NCBI RefSeq assembly: GCF_020297055.1
Contig: NZ_JAIXCQ010000001.1
Coordinates: 590,487 to 654,486, forward strand
From: Isoptericola luteus
Lineage (GTDB): Bacteria; Actinomycetota; Actinomycetes; Actinomycetales; Cellulomonadaceae
Length of the DNA: 64,000 bases
Direction of reading: 5' to 3'
Of this stretch, positions 1 to 8,400 are shown in pieces; the first letter of the stretch is position 1, and the number at the start of each line of letters is the position of its first letter. The position numbers and the translations under genes were made by a program. The notes below the pieces were generated by a model. The model did not search any database. It had not been told where the DNA came from and saw nothing but the letters and a program-made list of their open reading frames with translations.

Positions 1-407
1 CGGTGCTCGCCAAGGAACGGGGCTGGCAGGTGACCGGTCTGGCGCGGGCCGGCGACCAGGCGTTCGTGCACGGGCTGGGCGTCGGTTTCACCACGGCACC
101 CGCGGGCGGGTGGGACGTCGTCGCGGACGCCGCGGCCATGCAGGAGGAGGCGTTGTCGCTCGTGCGCGACGGCGGGACCTTCGTCGGCGTGCTGCCCGGG
201 CTGGAGCCCGACGAGGAGCGCGGGGTCACGGTCGGCGTGGTCGTCAGTCGTCCGGACGGGCCGCTGCTCGCGAGGCTGCTCGACCGCGTGGTCGACGGGA
301 CCGTCCCGGCCAGGATCCACGCGGCCCTCCCGCTCACGGAGGTCGTCAGCGCGTACCGGCTGCTGGCCAAGGGCGGCGTCCGCGGCCGGGTCGTGGTGCT
401 TCCGTGA
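1..407 (+). CDS. Zinc-type alcohol dehydrogenase/quinone oxidoreductase, 3' part only
   Basis: The window opens inside this gene; 134 residues remain before the TGA at 405-407. The remainder looks like the nucleotide-binding and C-terminal part of a medium-chain NADP-dependent reductase: a strand-helix segment (GWQVTGLARAGDQAFVHGLG), then VVADAA and a GGTFVGVLPG turn, and the usual end (LPLTEVVSAYRLLAKGGVRGRVVVLP), in which the last helix and strand close the catalytic domain. The substrate cannot be inferred. The next gene starts on a GTG overlapping this stop, so the two are probably co-transcribed. Confidence 0.75.
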   Translation, partial: VLAKERGWQVTGLARAGDQAFVHGLGVGFTTAPAGGWDVVADAAAMQEEALSLVRDGGTFVGVLPGLEPDEERGVTVGVVVSRPDGPLLARLLDRVVDGTVPARIHAALPLTEVVSAYRLLAKGGVRGRVVVLP

Positions 408-781
408 TCGCCACCGTCGCCACCGTGGTGGCCGGGTCGATCGCCGCAGCCGTCGTGCTCATGGGCGTGAGCTACGTCTGGGCGCCGGGCGGCGCCGCCG
501 GGTTCGGCATCCCCGACGTTCCGGTCGAGGATCGCGCGTTCCGGTCCTGGTCGAGGGTCAAGGGCAACCGCGACATCGGGACCGGGCTCCTGCTGCTCGT
601 GGTCCTGGTCGGCGGCCCACCGCAGCTGCTGGGCGCGGCGATGATCGTGGCCGCGGTCATGCCTGCCTGCGACGCCGTGACCGTCGCCCGCGCCGGCGGG
701 CCCCCGGCGGCGGCCTACGGCGTGCACGCCGCGACGGCGGCCGTCATGGTCGCCGTGGGTCTCGTGCTGCTCGGCGCCTGA
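404..781 (+). CDS. DUF4267-type small membrane protein
   Basis: A 125-residue hydrophobic protein with about four membrane segments: residues 5-22, a central stretch rich in LLLLVVLVGG near residue 65, AAMIVAAVMPA, and a C-terminal AAVMVAVGLVLLG segment. The order (VSYVWAPGGAAGFGIP, then RSWSRVKGNRDIGTG before the second segment) matches the DUF4267 family of unknown function. The GTG start at 404 overlaps the preceding stop, which fixes the start and suggests translational coupling to the dehydrogenase. No catalytic residues are apparent. Confidence 0.7.
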   Translation: MIATVATVVAGSIAAAVVLMGVSYVWAPGGAAGFGIPDVPVEDRAFRSWSRVKGNRDIGTGLLLLVVLVGGPPQLLGAAMIVAAVMPACDAVTVARAGGPPAAAYGVHAATAAVMVAVGLVLLGA

Positions 782-789
782 ACCACGCC

Positions 790-900
790 GTCGCCCGGCT
801 GCCCGGCTGCCCGGTCGCCCGGCTGCCCGGTCGCCCGGCTGCCCGGTCGCCCGGTCGCTCGGTCGCCCAGCTGCTCGGTCGCTCGGTCGCCCAGCTGCGG
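790..900 (+). repeat. GC-rich tandem repeat merging into a pseudogene
   Basis: Imperfect head-to-tail copies of GGTCGCCCGGCTGCCC and, toward the right, GGTCGCTCGGTCGCCCAGCTG fill this stretch. In the reading frame of the following pseudogene the last copies read GRSVAQLLGRSVAQLRGRG, which resembles the first helix of an NmrA-type Rossmann fold. The array therefore looks like an expansion of the 5' end of that gene rather than foreign sequence (inference). Confidence 0.6.
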
Positions 901-1422
901 GGGCGGGGTGGCGTCCACGTCCGGGCGCTCACCCGCAGCCCGGCCCGGGCGGACCTCCCCGACGACGTCGAGGTGGTCGCCGGCGACCTGTCGGAACCGA
1001 CGAGCCTCGACGACGCGCTGCTCGGCGTCGATGCCGTCTTCCTCGTCTTCCCCACGGTGCAGGCCGACGGGCGGGCGTCAGAGCTGGTCGCGCGGATGGC
1101 GAAGGACGTGCGGAGGATCGTCTACCTGTCCGCCGAGGGGGTTCCCGACGACGGCGACGCACCGGTCGAGGGCATCATCGGCTCGCACGCCGCGATCGAG
1201 CACCGCCCCGTCCGCTACGAGGAGCTCTCCCGGGACGAGATGCGCGCCCGGATCGTCGGCGAGTGGGGACGGTCGCCCGAGACGGCGGACAGCACCCTGG
1301 ACGCCTGGGCGGCGATGGTCGGCAACCGGAACGGCATCACCTCCACCGCGGAGGACCTCACCGGCCGGCCGGCCAGGTCGTTCGGCACCTGGGCCGCCGA
1401 TCACGTCGCCGACTTCCGCTGA
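901..1422 (+). pseudogene. NmrA-like NAD(P)-binding protein, truncated and internally deleted
   Basis: Reading from 901, the protein continues GGVHVRALTRSPARADLP, then VEVVAGDLSEPTSLDDALLGVDAVFLVF and VYLSAEGVPDDGD, the normal order of an NmrA/SDR-like protein. Two things are missing. The N-terminal GxxGxxG strand-loop is absent and the tandem repeat lies in its place. After HAAIEH, where the family continues into the substrate domain, the sequence jumps to RPVRYEELSRDEMRARI, normally found about 100 residues later. The C-terminus (LTGRPARSFGTWAADHVADFR) is intact. An ATG at 973 could start a short ORF, but it would lack the cofactor-binding motif. I judge it non-functional. Confidence 0.65.
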
Positions 1423-1536
1423 CCTCCGAGGCGGTCCGAGGCGGTCCGAGGTTCGAGTCGTCACCGCCACCGTTGCTGCCGGGCAGCCGGGACGTGCTGG
1501 ACGCCGGCGATCCGGGTCCTCGCTCCGGACGACGTC

Positions 1537-1563
1537 GCCCCGCCGCCCGGGAGGCGGCGGGGC
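1537..1563. terminator. Hairpin between convergent genes
   Basis: An 11-bp perfect GC stem (1537-1547 with 1553-1563, loop CGGGA) lies between the pseudogene on the plus strand and the sugar isomerase gene ending at 1644 on the minus strand. It could terminate from either side. No strong U-tract follows. Confidence 0.5.
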
Positions 1564-1643
1564 GAGGTGCGGCGGACCGGCGTCGGCGACCGGCCCGCAC
1601 CGGGTGTCATGCCCGGCGTCCTGGTGGTGGTGCGGCTGCGACG

Positions 1644-2540
1644 TCAGGCGTGCGGCGTGAGCGACGGCAGCACGTGCGTCGCGTACCGCTCGCCGACGGT
1701 CCGGGCGGTGTCCTGCGGGTCCGCGGACCAGATCTCCTCGTTGAAGATCTCCGTCTCGACGTCGCCGCTGTAGCCGGCCTCGGCGACCCAGCGCGAGATG
1801 GTCGGGAAGTCGATGTACCCGTCGCCCACGTGCCCGCGGGAGTTGAGCGGGTCGGCGGCGAGCGGCAGGTTCCAGTCGCACACCTGGTAGCCCGCGATGC
1901 GGCCCTCGGCCCCCGCTCGCGCGATCGAGTCGCGCAGCTGCGGGTCCCACCACACGTGGTACGTGTCGACGACGACGCCCACGGTCCCGGGCGCGAACGG
2001 CGCCGCCAGGTCGAGCGCCTGCCCGAGGGTGGAGATCACCGCGCGGTCGGCGGCGAACATGGGGTGCAGGGCCTCGAGGACGATCCGCACGCCGTGGTCG
2101 GCCGCGAACGGTGCGAGGTCGGCGAGACGGTCGGCCACGCGGGCCCGGGAGGCGACGAGGTCGCGGTCGCCCGGCCGGGCGTCGGGCCGCGGCCCCTGCC
2201 CCGGCTCGCTGAGGGCGGGCAGCCCGCCGACGACGAACACGAGCTCGCCCGTCCCGACGCCCGCGGCCTCCTCGATCGCGCGCCGGTTGTCGTCGAGCGC
2301 TGCGGCGACGCCCGCGTCGTCGGCGGCGGTGAGGAACCCGCCCCGGCAGAGCGACGAGACCCGCAGGCCGGCGTCGGCCACGATGCGCGCGGCCTTGTCC
2401 GCGCCGTGCTCGGCCACCTGGTGGCGCCACAGGCCGACCGCGCCGAGCCCGGCGGACGCGGCGGCGTCGACCGCCTCGGCGAGGGTGGCGTGCTTGACCG
2501 TGGCGGTGTTGAGCGAGCAGCGGCTCAGGTCGGCGCTCAT
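1644..2540 (-). CDS. Sugar phosphate isomerase/epimerase (xylose isomerase-like TIM barrel)
   Basis: A 298-residue protein of the AP-endonuclease-2/xylose-isomerase-like TIM-barrel family. It begins with a strand typical of the family (LSRCSLNTATVKHATLAEAV) and carries metal-site candidates in order: a glutamate in VLEALHPMF, the aspartate and histidine of VVDTYHVWWDP, and the late glutamate in VETEIFNEEIW. Such enzymes isomerise or epimerise keto sugars using a divalent metal. It is the last gene of a three-gene minus-strand operon; its ATG overlaps the stop of the DUF993 gene. Substrate unknown; the neighbours suggest an oxidised sugar intermediate. Confidence 0.8.
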   Translation of the reverse strand: MSADLSRCSLNTATVKHATLAEAVDAAASAGLGAVGLWRHQVAEHGADKAARIVADAGLRVSSLCRGGFLTAADDAGVAAALDDNRRAIEEAAGVGTGELVFVVGGLPALSEPGQGPRPDARPGDRDLVASRARVADRLADLAPFAADHGVRIVLEALHPMFAADRAVISTLGQALDLAAPFAPGTVGVVVDTYHVWWDPQLRDSIARAGAEGRIAGYQVCDWNLPLAADPLNSRGHVGDGYIDFPTISRWVAEAGYSGDVETEIFNEEIWSADPQDTARTVGERYATHVLPSLTPHA

Positions 2541-3871
2541 GCGGTGGCTCCGTTCGTCGTGAGCAGGGCGTCGAGGCGGCGGGCGGCCAGCGCCGGGTCC
2601 AGCAGCATGCCGCAGCCGTCCGCGAGGCGGGCCAGCTCGACCAGGTGCGCCAGCGACCGGCCCGCCTGCAGCCCGCCGACGAGCTGGAAGCCCGGCTGGA
2701 ACCCGTTCAGCCAGGACAGGAACGCGACGCCCGTCTTGTAGTAGTAGGTGGGCGCGGCGAAGATGTGCCGGCCCAGCTTCTCGGTGGACGCGAGGACCGC
2801 GTGGCCACGCCCGGCGCCGTCCGGGTCCCCGGCCGCACCGGCGTCGAACGCCTGCAGCGCCGTGGAGGCGGCCGGGTAGACCGCGGCGAAGATGCCGAGC
2901 AGCGCGTCCGAGTGGCCCTGGTCGTCGCCCGCGATGAGCTCCGGGTAGTTGAAGTCGTCCCCGGTGTACAGCCGCACGGGCGAGCCGTCGAGCGCGGCGA
3001 GCGACCGGCGCAGGCCGATCTCGTGCTGCGCGTCGAGCAGCGAGACCTTGACGCCGTCGACCCTGTCCTGGTGGGCACGGATGAGGTCGAGGAACGTCGC
3101 GGTGGCGCTCTCGACCGACGCCGAGCCCCAGTACCCCGCGAGGGCCGGGTCGAACATGGTGCCCAGCCAGTGCAGGACGACGGGCCGGTCCGCCTCGGCG
3201 AGGACGGCGTCGTACACGCGGGCGTAGTCCTCCGGGGACCGGGCGACCCTCGCGAGCGCGCGCGATGCCATGACGATGACCTGCGCCCCGGCGTCCTGCA
3301 CCACGTGCACCTGCTCGCGGTAGGCGTCGGTGACGGCGGCCAGCGCCGCGGGGTCGCCGGGCTCCCACGCGGCGACGACGGCGGGGTCGAGCTGGTCGGT
3401 GCCCGCGCCGCAGGCGATGCGCGCGCCCACGGACGCCGCCTCCGCGGACGAGCGGCGCACGAGCTCCTGCGTGGCGGCCCAGTCCAGGCCCATGCCGCGC
3501 TGGGCGGTGTCCATGGCGTCGGCGACGCCGAGGCCGAACCGCCAGATCTCGTGCCGGTACGCGAGCGTGGCGTCCCAGTCGACGACGGCGGGCGCGCCCG
3601 GCACGTTCTCCGCACCGACCTGCGGCACCACGTGCGCGGCGGCGAACGCCACACGGGACGTGATCGGCGTCGACGGGGCCACCCACGGGCCCGGCGCGTT
3701 GAGCTCGCGCACCTCGACGCCGGTGGCCCGGCCCGCGTCGTCGAACCGGGGCAGGCGCACGGTGACGCCGCTGGGCTCGAGCTGCGGCGCTTGCCGGGTC
3801 GCGAGCCGGACGGCCCCGGTGGTGGTCCCGGCCGGTCCGGGAGCGGAGCGCGCGATGTCGTGCGGGGTCAT
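2537..3871 (-). CDS. DUF993 family protein (dihydrodipicolinate synthase-like barrel)
   Basis: A 444-residue protein matching DUF993, an actinobacterial family distantly related to aldolase-type TIM barrels. Recognisable segments are an N-terminal beta domain (VTVRLPRFDDAGRATGVEVRELNAPGPWVAPSTPITSRVAF would extend across it), a central VHVVQDAGAQVIVMASRAL, VLHWLGTMFDP, DGVKVSLLDAQHEIGLRR and LYTGDDFNYPELI. The KVSLLD lysine is where a Schiff-base lysine would sit in an aldolase (inference). Start and stop overlap both neighbours by 1-4 nt, so all three proteins are probably made in step. The reaction is not established; lyase action on an oxidised sugar is plausible. Confidence 0.75.
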   Translation of the reverse strand: MTPHDIARSAPGPAGTTTGAVRLATRQAPQLEPSGVTVRLPRFDDAGRATGVEVRELNAPGPWVAPSTPITSRVAFAAAHVVPQVGAENVPGAPAVVDWDATLAYRHEIWRFGLGVADAMDTAQRGMGLDWAATQELVRRSSAEAASVGARIACGAGTDQLDPAVVAAWEPGDPAALAAVTDAYREQVHVVQDAGAQVIVMASRALARVARSPEDYARVYDAVLAEADRPVVLHWLGTMFDPALAGYWGSASVESATATFLDLIRAHQDRVDGVKVSLLDAQHEIGLRRSLAALDGSPVRLYTGDDFNYPELIAGDDQGHSDALLGIFAAVYPAASTALQAFDAGAAGDPDGAGRGHAVLASTEKLGRHIFAAPTYYYKTGVAFLSWLNGFQPGFQLVGGLQAGRSLAHLVELARLADGCGMLLDPALAARRLDALLTTNGATA

Positions 3872-5043
3872 CACAGGGAGATCTCCGGGACGTCGAGGCG
3901 GCGGCCCTCGGCCGACGACTGCAGGCCCAGCTCGGCGAGCTGCACGCCGCGGGCGGCGGAGAGCAGGTCGAACCGGTGCGGGCGTCCTGCGACGACGTCG
4001 CGCAGGAACTCCTCCCACTGGAGCTTGAAGCCGTTGTCGAGGTCGGCGTTGGCGGGCACGTCGAGCCACTGGTCGCGGAACGGCTCGGTGACCGGCAGGT
4101 CCGGGTTCCACACGGGCTTGGGGGTGTGCGCGCGCTGCTGGGCGACGCACCTGCGCAGCCCGGCGACGGCGGAGCCGTGGGTGCCGTCGATCTGGAACTC
4201 CACGAGCTCGTCGCGGTGGACACGCACCGCCCACGACGAGTTGATCTGCGCGACCACGGGGTCGCCGCCGGGCGTCTCGATCTGGAAGATGCCGTACGCG
4301 GCGTCGTCGGCGGTGGCGGCGTACTGGTTGCCCTGCTCGTCCCAGCGGGTGGGGATGTGCGTGGTCGTCTGGGCGTTCACGGTCTTGACCGCGCCGAGGA
4401 TGCCCTCGAGGACGTAGTTCCAGTGGCAGAACATGTCCGTGGTCATGCCGCCGCCGTCCTCCTTGCGGTAGTTCCACGAGGGGCGCTGGGCCGCCTGGTG
4501 CTCGCCCTCGAACACCCAGTAGCCGAACTCGCCGCGCAGCGACAGGATGCGCCCGAAGAAGCCCTCGTCGACGAGACGGCGGAGCTTGACCAGGCCCGGC
4601 AGGTACAGCTTGTCGTGCACGACGCCGGCGGTGACGCCGGTCTCCTCGCGCAGCCGCGCCAGGTCGACCGCCTCGCCGAGAGTCTCGGCCGTGGGCTTCT
4701 CGGTGTAGACGTGCTTGCCGGCACGCATCGCCTTGCTGAGCGTCGCGGCGCGCAGGTTCGTCATCGCGGCGTCGAACACGATGTCGGTGCCGGGGTCGGC
4801 GATGATCCCGTCGAGGTCCGTCGTGTACTCGGCGACGTCGTGCCGCTTGGCGAGGTCGCGCAGCTTCTCCTCGTTGCGGCCCACGAGGACGGGCTCGACC
4901 TGCACCCGGGTCCCGTCGGGGAGCTCGACGCCGCCGGCCTCACGGATCGGCAGGATCGAGCGCACGAGGTGCTGGCGGTAGCCCATGCGTCCGGTCACGC
5001 CGTTCATGGCGATGCGCAGGGTGCGCGAGGTGCTGCTGCTCAC
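3871..5043 (-). CDS. Gfo/Idh/MocA family sugar oxidoreductase
   Basis: A 390-residue NAD(P)-dependent dehydrogenase. The N-terminal Rossmann motif (RIAMNGVTGRMGYRQH) is followed by GKHVYTEKPTAETLGEA, where EKP is the family signature lysine motif, and a C-terminal substrate domain (GGGMTTDMFCHWNYVLEGILG with the usual D and H). The start is the GTG at 5043, five nt after AAGGAG. It is first in the operon with the DUF993 and isomerase genes, consistent with oxidation of a sugar before rearrangement and cleavage. The divergent LacI gene and shared operator imply induction by the substrate. Confidence 0.85.
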   Translation of the reverse strand: MSSSTSRTLRIAMNGVTGRMGYRQHLVRSILPIREAGGVELPDGTRVQVEPVLVGRNEEKLRDLAKRHDVAEYTTDLDGIIADPGTDIVFDAAMTNLRAATLSKAMRAGKHVYTEKPTAETLGEAVDLARLREETGVTAGVVHDKLYLPGLVKLRRLVDEGFFGRILSLRGEFGYWVFEGEHQAAQRPSWNYRKEDGGGMTTDMFCHWNYVLEGILGAVKTVNAQTTTHIPTRWDEQGNQYAATADDAAYGIFQIETPGGDPVVAQINSSWAVRVHRDELVEFQIDGTHGSAVAGLRRCVAQQRAHTPKPVWNPDLPVTEPFRDQWLDVPANADLDNGFKLQWEEFLRDVVAGRPHRFDLLSAARGVQLAELGLQSSAEGRRLDVPEISL

Positions 5044-5095
5044 TGAGACTCCTTCGTCGGCGGTGGTGTCGTCGGCGCCACCAGGCGGCTGCGCA

Positions 5096-5124
5096 TGGAA
5101 TGCGCTTTCCTACCACGGTAGGCT
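5096..5124 (+). promoter_or_regulatory. lacI-type promoter with overlapping operator
   Basis: GGAATGCGCTTTCC at 5097-5110 is a near-palindrome centred on GCGC and matches the usual LacI/GalR operator form. It overlaps a candidate minus-35 (5096-5101), followed 17 nt later by TAGGCT (5119-5124), so the regulator probably represses its own gene and the divergent oxidoreductase operon. Confidence 0.6.
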
Positions 5125-5172
5125 GTGCGCGGCAGGCGCGTCAAGGCGCCGCCCGGATCAGGAGGTGTGCAC

Positions 5173-6216
5173 GTGGCCCGACCGCGGCTGCAGGACGTCG
5201 CCGACCAAGCAGGAGTCTCCCTGGCCACGGCGTCGCGGGTGCTCAACGGATCGTCCCGGCAGCCCGGCCCCGGCCTGGTCGAGAAGGTACGCGCCGCTGC
5301 GGCAGACCTCGGTTACGTCGTCAACGCGCAGGCGCAAGCCCTGGCACGCTCGCGCACGGGCCTGCTCGGGCTCGTCGTGCAGGACATCTCCGACCCCTAC
5401 TTCTCCACCATCGCGGCCGGGGCGCAGGACGCCGCGCGGGCCAGCGGGCACCTGGTGCTGCTCGCCTCCACCGGTCGCGACCCCGTCGCCGAGCGGGAGG
5501 CGGTGGCCGCCTTCGCCGCCCACCGCGTCGACGCCGTCGTCGTCGCCGGCACGCGTTGGGCGCCGGAGGACGACGACGCGCTCGCCGCCGAGCTCGACCG
5601 GTTCGTCGTGGCGGGCGGACGCTCCGTCGTCGTCGGCCAGCCTGTCGGCGAGGGATACGTGGTGCGGCCGCCGAACGCCGCGGGGGCGACGGCGCTCGCC
5701 GAGGCGCTCCTGGCGCAGGGGCACCGGCGCTTCGCCGTGCTCGGCGGGCCGGCCACCGTCGTGACGTCGCGCGAGCGGGCCGAGGCGTTCGTGGGGGCCG
5801 TGCGGGCGGGCGGCGGCGTCGTGACCGACGTCCTGGAGACGGAGTTCTCCCGCGACGGCGGGTACGCCGCCGGCGGGGCCGTGGCCGACCTCGTCGCCGG
5901 GGCGAGCGACGGCACCGACCCGCTGTGCGTGTTCGCCGTCACCGACGTCATGGCCATCGGCGCGATCGCCCGTCTGCGCGAGCTCGGCGTCGAGGTGCCG
6001 CGCGACGTGTCCCTGGCCGGGTTCGACGACGTCCCCACGCTGCGCGACCACGTGCCCGGGCTGACGACGGTGCGCATCCCCCTGGAGGAGATGGGCCGCC
6101 TGGCGGTCCGCGCCGCCGTCGTCGAGACGGTGACGGCGCCCGGGGCGTCGCCCCACGGCGGCGTCACGGAGGTGGAGTTCGACGTCGTCCTGCGGGCGAG
6201 CACCGCCCGCAGCTGA
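5173..6216 (+). CDS. LacI family transcriptional regulator
   Basis: A 347-residue regulator. The N-terminal helix-turn-helix and hinge helix are clear (RLQDVADQAGVSLATASRVLNG, then NAQAQALARSRTGLLGLVV), followed by a periplasmic-binding-protein-like sensor ending in VSLAGFDDVPTLRDHVPGLTTVR. GTG at 5173 is chosen as start because AGGAGG (5160-5165) lies 7 nt upstream; an in-frame GTG at 5167 is too close to it. It is divergent from the Gfo/DUF993/isomerase operon and probably controls it through the operator at 5097. The effector is unknown, likely a sugar from that pathway. Confidence 0.9.
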   Translation: MARPRLQDVADQAGVSLATASRVLNGSSRQPGPGLVEKVRAAAADLGYVVNAQAQALARSRTGLLGLVVQDISDPYFSTIAAGAQDAARASGHLVLLASTGRDPVAEREAVAAFAAHRVDAVVVAGTRWAPEDDDALAAELDRFVVAGGRSVVVGQPVGEGYVVRPPNAAGATALAEALLAQGHRRFAVLGGPATVVTSRERAEAFVGAVRAGGGVVTDVLETEFSRDGGYAAGGAVADLVAGASDGTDPLCVFAVTDVMAIGAIARLRELGVEVPRDVSLAGFDDVPTLRDHVPGLTTVRIPLEEMGRLAVRAAVVETVTAPGASPHGGVTEVEFDVVLRASTARS

Positions 6217-6277
6217 GCGTCGTGCGGCCGGGGCCGTTCCGAGCCGGCCCGGGTGCGGGGTCAGCGAGGCCCGGCGT

Positions 6278-6328
6278 CAGCCCGTCGCGAGCGTCAGCCC
6301 GTCGCGAGGGTCAGCCCGTCGCGAGCGT
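6278..6328. repeat. Three 17-bp tandem repeats at a gene end
   Basis: CAGCCCGTCGCGAGCGT occurs three times head to tail (6278-6294, 6295-6311, 6312-6328; one base differs in the second copy). On the minus strand each copy encodes LTLATG plus a stop in a different frame, so the glycosyltransferase reads into the array and ends at its second-copy stop at 6311-6313. Confidence 0.75.
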
Positions 6329-7516
6329 CAGGCCGGCGCCGCGGGAGGCGCGCTCGACGAGGCTCGCGTACGCCGAGAGCATGCGCACGTGGCTGAACCG
6401 TGGCCGGGCCGCGGTCAGGGCGTGGCGCAGCTCGACACGCCGCGCCGCCGCCTCGGCCCAGGTGGCGGCGATCTCCGCGGCGTCGGAGCGCGTGACGAAG
6501 CCGATGCCGTCGACGATGCGGGCGCTGTCGCCCACCGCCGTCGTCACCGGGACCGCCCCGCACATCGCGCCCTCGATGAGGCACAGCGGCGCCGCCTCGC
6601 CGAACGTCGACGTCAGGGCGACGACGTCGGAGGCGGCCAGGACCCGCTCCATGTCCCGGCGCACGCCCAGCAGGTGGAGGCGTCCGCGCAGGTCCGGGCG
6701 GTCGGCGAACATCCGCTCGAGGTTCGCCCGCAGGTCGGCGTTCGCCCCGTCCATGCCCGCCCCGCACATCACGACGTGCCCGGCGGCGACGCGCCCCAGA
6801 TACTGCCGGGCTGCCGCGACGAACAGCCGGGGGTTCTTCATCGCGTCGTACCGCGCGGCATACGTGACGACGGTGGCGTCGGCCGGCAGCCCGAGCTCCC
6901 CCCGCACGGCGAGCCGCCGGCCGTGCGAGAGCGGGCGGAACCGGGTGAGGTCCACCCCGTTGGGGATGACCTGCAGCAGGTGCGCCGGGACCCCCGCGGC
7001 GGCGTACGCGTCCCGCGTCGAGGTGGCGCAGCACGCCACGGCGGCGAGCCGGCCCGACGTGGCGGCCGTGAGCAGCTGATCCAGCGCCGGTCCCTGGTGC
7101 TCGGGGTCCGAGCGGTGCAGGCACGCCACCACGGGGCGGTCGGGGAAGCCGGGCTGGTTGACGAGCCGAAGCGGCTGCTCCTTGAGGGAGAGCACCACCT
7201 GCGCGGCGGCGGCCTGCCGGTACGCGGTGGCCAGCTCGGCGGCGGTGAACCGTTCGAGGTCGTGGGCCCCGGCCGTGGACCGGCCGAGCGACGTGATCCG
7301 CACGCCGGCGGCGCGCAGCGCCAGGTAGCGGGGGTCGTCGGTCATGGGTTGCAGGGTCGCCTCGCGCCGCACCTCGTGGTGGATGCTCAGCACCGCGTGC
7401 TGCTGGCGGCCCTGCGCGTGCAGGCCCGCCAGCACCGTCGAGTGCAGCACCCGCGCGCCACCGCTGAAGAAGCCCTCGTACAGGGACAGGACGCGCAACG
7501 GACCGCGCTCGATCAT
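6311..7516 (-). CDS. Glycosyltransferase family 4
   Basis: A 401-residue GT-B glycosyltransferase. The N-terminal acceptor domain starts RVLSLYEGFFSGGARVLHSTV, a glycine-rich loop typical of GT4. The donor domain has VIPNGVDLTRFRPL, YAARYDAMKNPRLFVAAA and the conserved nucleotide-sugar site around SDVVALTSTFGEAAPLCLIEGAMCGAVPV (E-x7-E arrangement). The start ATG at 7516 follows GGAGG by about 7 nt. It probably transfers a hexose from a nucleotide sugar in cell-envelope or exopolysaccharide synthesis, but it stands alone without other glycan genes. The C-terminal six residues come from the 17-bp repeat. Confidence 0.85.
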   Translation of the reverse strand: MIERGPLRVLSLYEGFFSGGARVLHSTVLAGLHAQGRQQHAVLSIHHEVRREATLQPMTDDPRYLALRAAGVRITSLGRSTAGAHDLERFTAAELATAYRQAAAAQVVLSLKEQPLRLVNQPGFPDRPVVACLHRSDPEHQGPALDQLLTAATSGRLAAVACCATSTRDAYAAAGVPAHLLQVIPNGVDLTRFRPLSHGRRLAVRGELGLPADATVVTYAARYDAMKNPRLFVAAARQYLGRVAAGHVVMCGAGMDGANADLRANLERMFADRPDLRGRLHLLGVRRDMERVLAASDVVALTSTFGEAAPLCLIEGAMCGAVPVTTAVGDSARIVDGIGFVTRSDAAEIAATWAEAAARRVELRHALTAARPRFSHVRMLSAYASLVERASRGAGLTLATG

Positions 7517-7631
7517 GGGACCACCTCCTGCACCGAGGATCAGGGCAGAGGATGTGGGGCGGATGACCGCCGTGTGACGTTCTCATGACGCGGTGCCGGG
7601 CGACGGGTGCGCGGGGATCCGTCGCGCGTGC

Positions 7632-8279
7632 CTATGTCGCGAGGAGCGCGCGGATGTCCCGCTCGGCCTGGCCCGGCGACGCCGTCCGGCAGCCCAGGTC
7701 CACCCACCGGCGCACGAGCGCCGGCTCGCCGCGCAGCAGTCCCCAGCCGCGGCGCAGCAGGGTCGGCAGCGGCTTGCGGGACTCCGCGACGTCGCGCAGC
7801 AGCCGGAACCAGAACGTCACCAGGCGCGGCCGGGTCAGGCAGATCGCGTCCGCGAGGATCCCGTCGGCACGGCACTGCTCCACGAGCTCGGCGGCGAAGA
7901 TCCCCTCGGCGAGGACGACCGGGACGTCGCGCGCCTCCAGCACCGCCGCGCCGGTACGACGCGAGGTGGGGATGTCGTAGACGGGGACCTCGGCGCGGCC
8001 CGTGCGGACCACCTCGCGCAGCGCCTCCAACGCGCCGTCGACGTCCCAGCTACGTGGGTCGTCCCAGTCCACGATGCCGTAGCGCACCGGCATCCCGGGG
8101 TGGTCGAGGTCGCGGTAGAAGTCGTCGAGGTTGACGACCGGGAGCCCCAGCCTGCGGGTGAGCGCCGTCTTCCCGGAGCCGGACGGACCCGTGAGGAGCA
8201 CGATCCGACGGGTGGCGCGACGCGCGCCCGCCGGCACGTCGAAGAGGGCGTCGGACGTCGGGGGCTCGAGGTCGGTCAC
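7632..8279 (-). CDS. Uridine kinase-like P-loop protein
   Basis: A 215-residue P-loop kinase. Walker A is LLTGPSGSGKTALTRRL, followed by VVNLDDFYRDLDHPGMPVRYGIVDWDDP, the DDFYR acid-base motif of the uridine kinase/phosphoribulokinase superfamily, then DIPTSRRTG and VVLAEGIFAAELVEQ. The GTG at 8279 (VTDLEPPTSDAL) gives a normal length; the frame stays open to an ATG at 8414, but that would push translation through an intergenic hairpin. Phosphorylation of a nucleoside or sugar is expected; the substrate is not resolved. The gene stands alone, divergent from the xylanase. Confidence 0.75.
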   Translation of the reverse strand: MTDLEPPTSDALFDVPAGARRATRRIVLLTGPSGSGKTALTRRLGLPVVNLDDFYRDLDHPGMPVRYGIVDWDDPRSWDVDGALEALREVVRTGRAEVPVYDIPTSRRTGAAVLEARDVPVVLAEGIFAAELVEQCRADGILADAICLTRPRLVTFWFRLLRDVAESRKPLPTLLRRGWGLLRGEPALVRRWVDLGCRTASPGQAERDIRALLAT

Positions 8280-8324
8280 GGGAGCCCATTGTGCGGCTTC
8301 AGCCGCCCCGTTGACGACCGGCCC

Positions 8325-8347
8325 GGCCGCCCGGCAGCCGGGCGGCC
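8325..8347. other. Hairpin in divergent intergenic region
   Basis: GGCCGCCCGG (8325-8334) pairs perfectly with 8338-8347 across the loop CAG. It lies upstream of both the kinase (minus) and the xylanase (plus), so it is not an obvious terminator; it would fall in the 5' region of the kinase transcript. Confidence 0.4.
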
Positions 8348-8400
8348 GATGCCGCGCCGGCGTCGGCCGGTGGCCCGATGGTGTCGGCAGGTCTTGTGAA

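Noticed and set aside
790..900. Tandem array as a CRISPR or origin region
   Set aside because: Units are degenerate, contiguous and GC-rich without spacers, and continue into the reading frame of a pseudogene.
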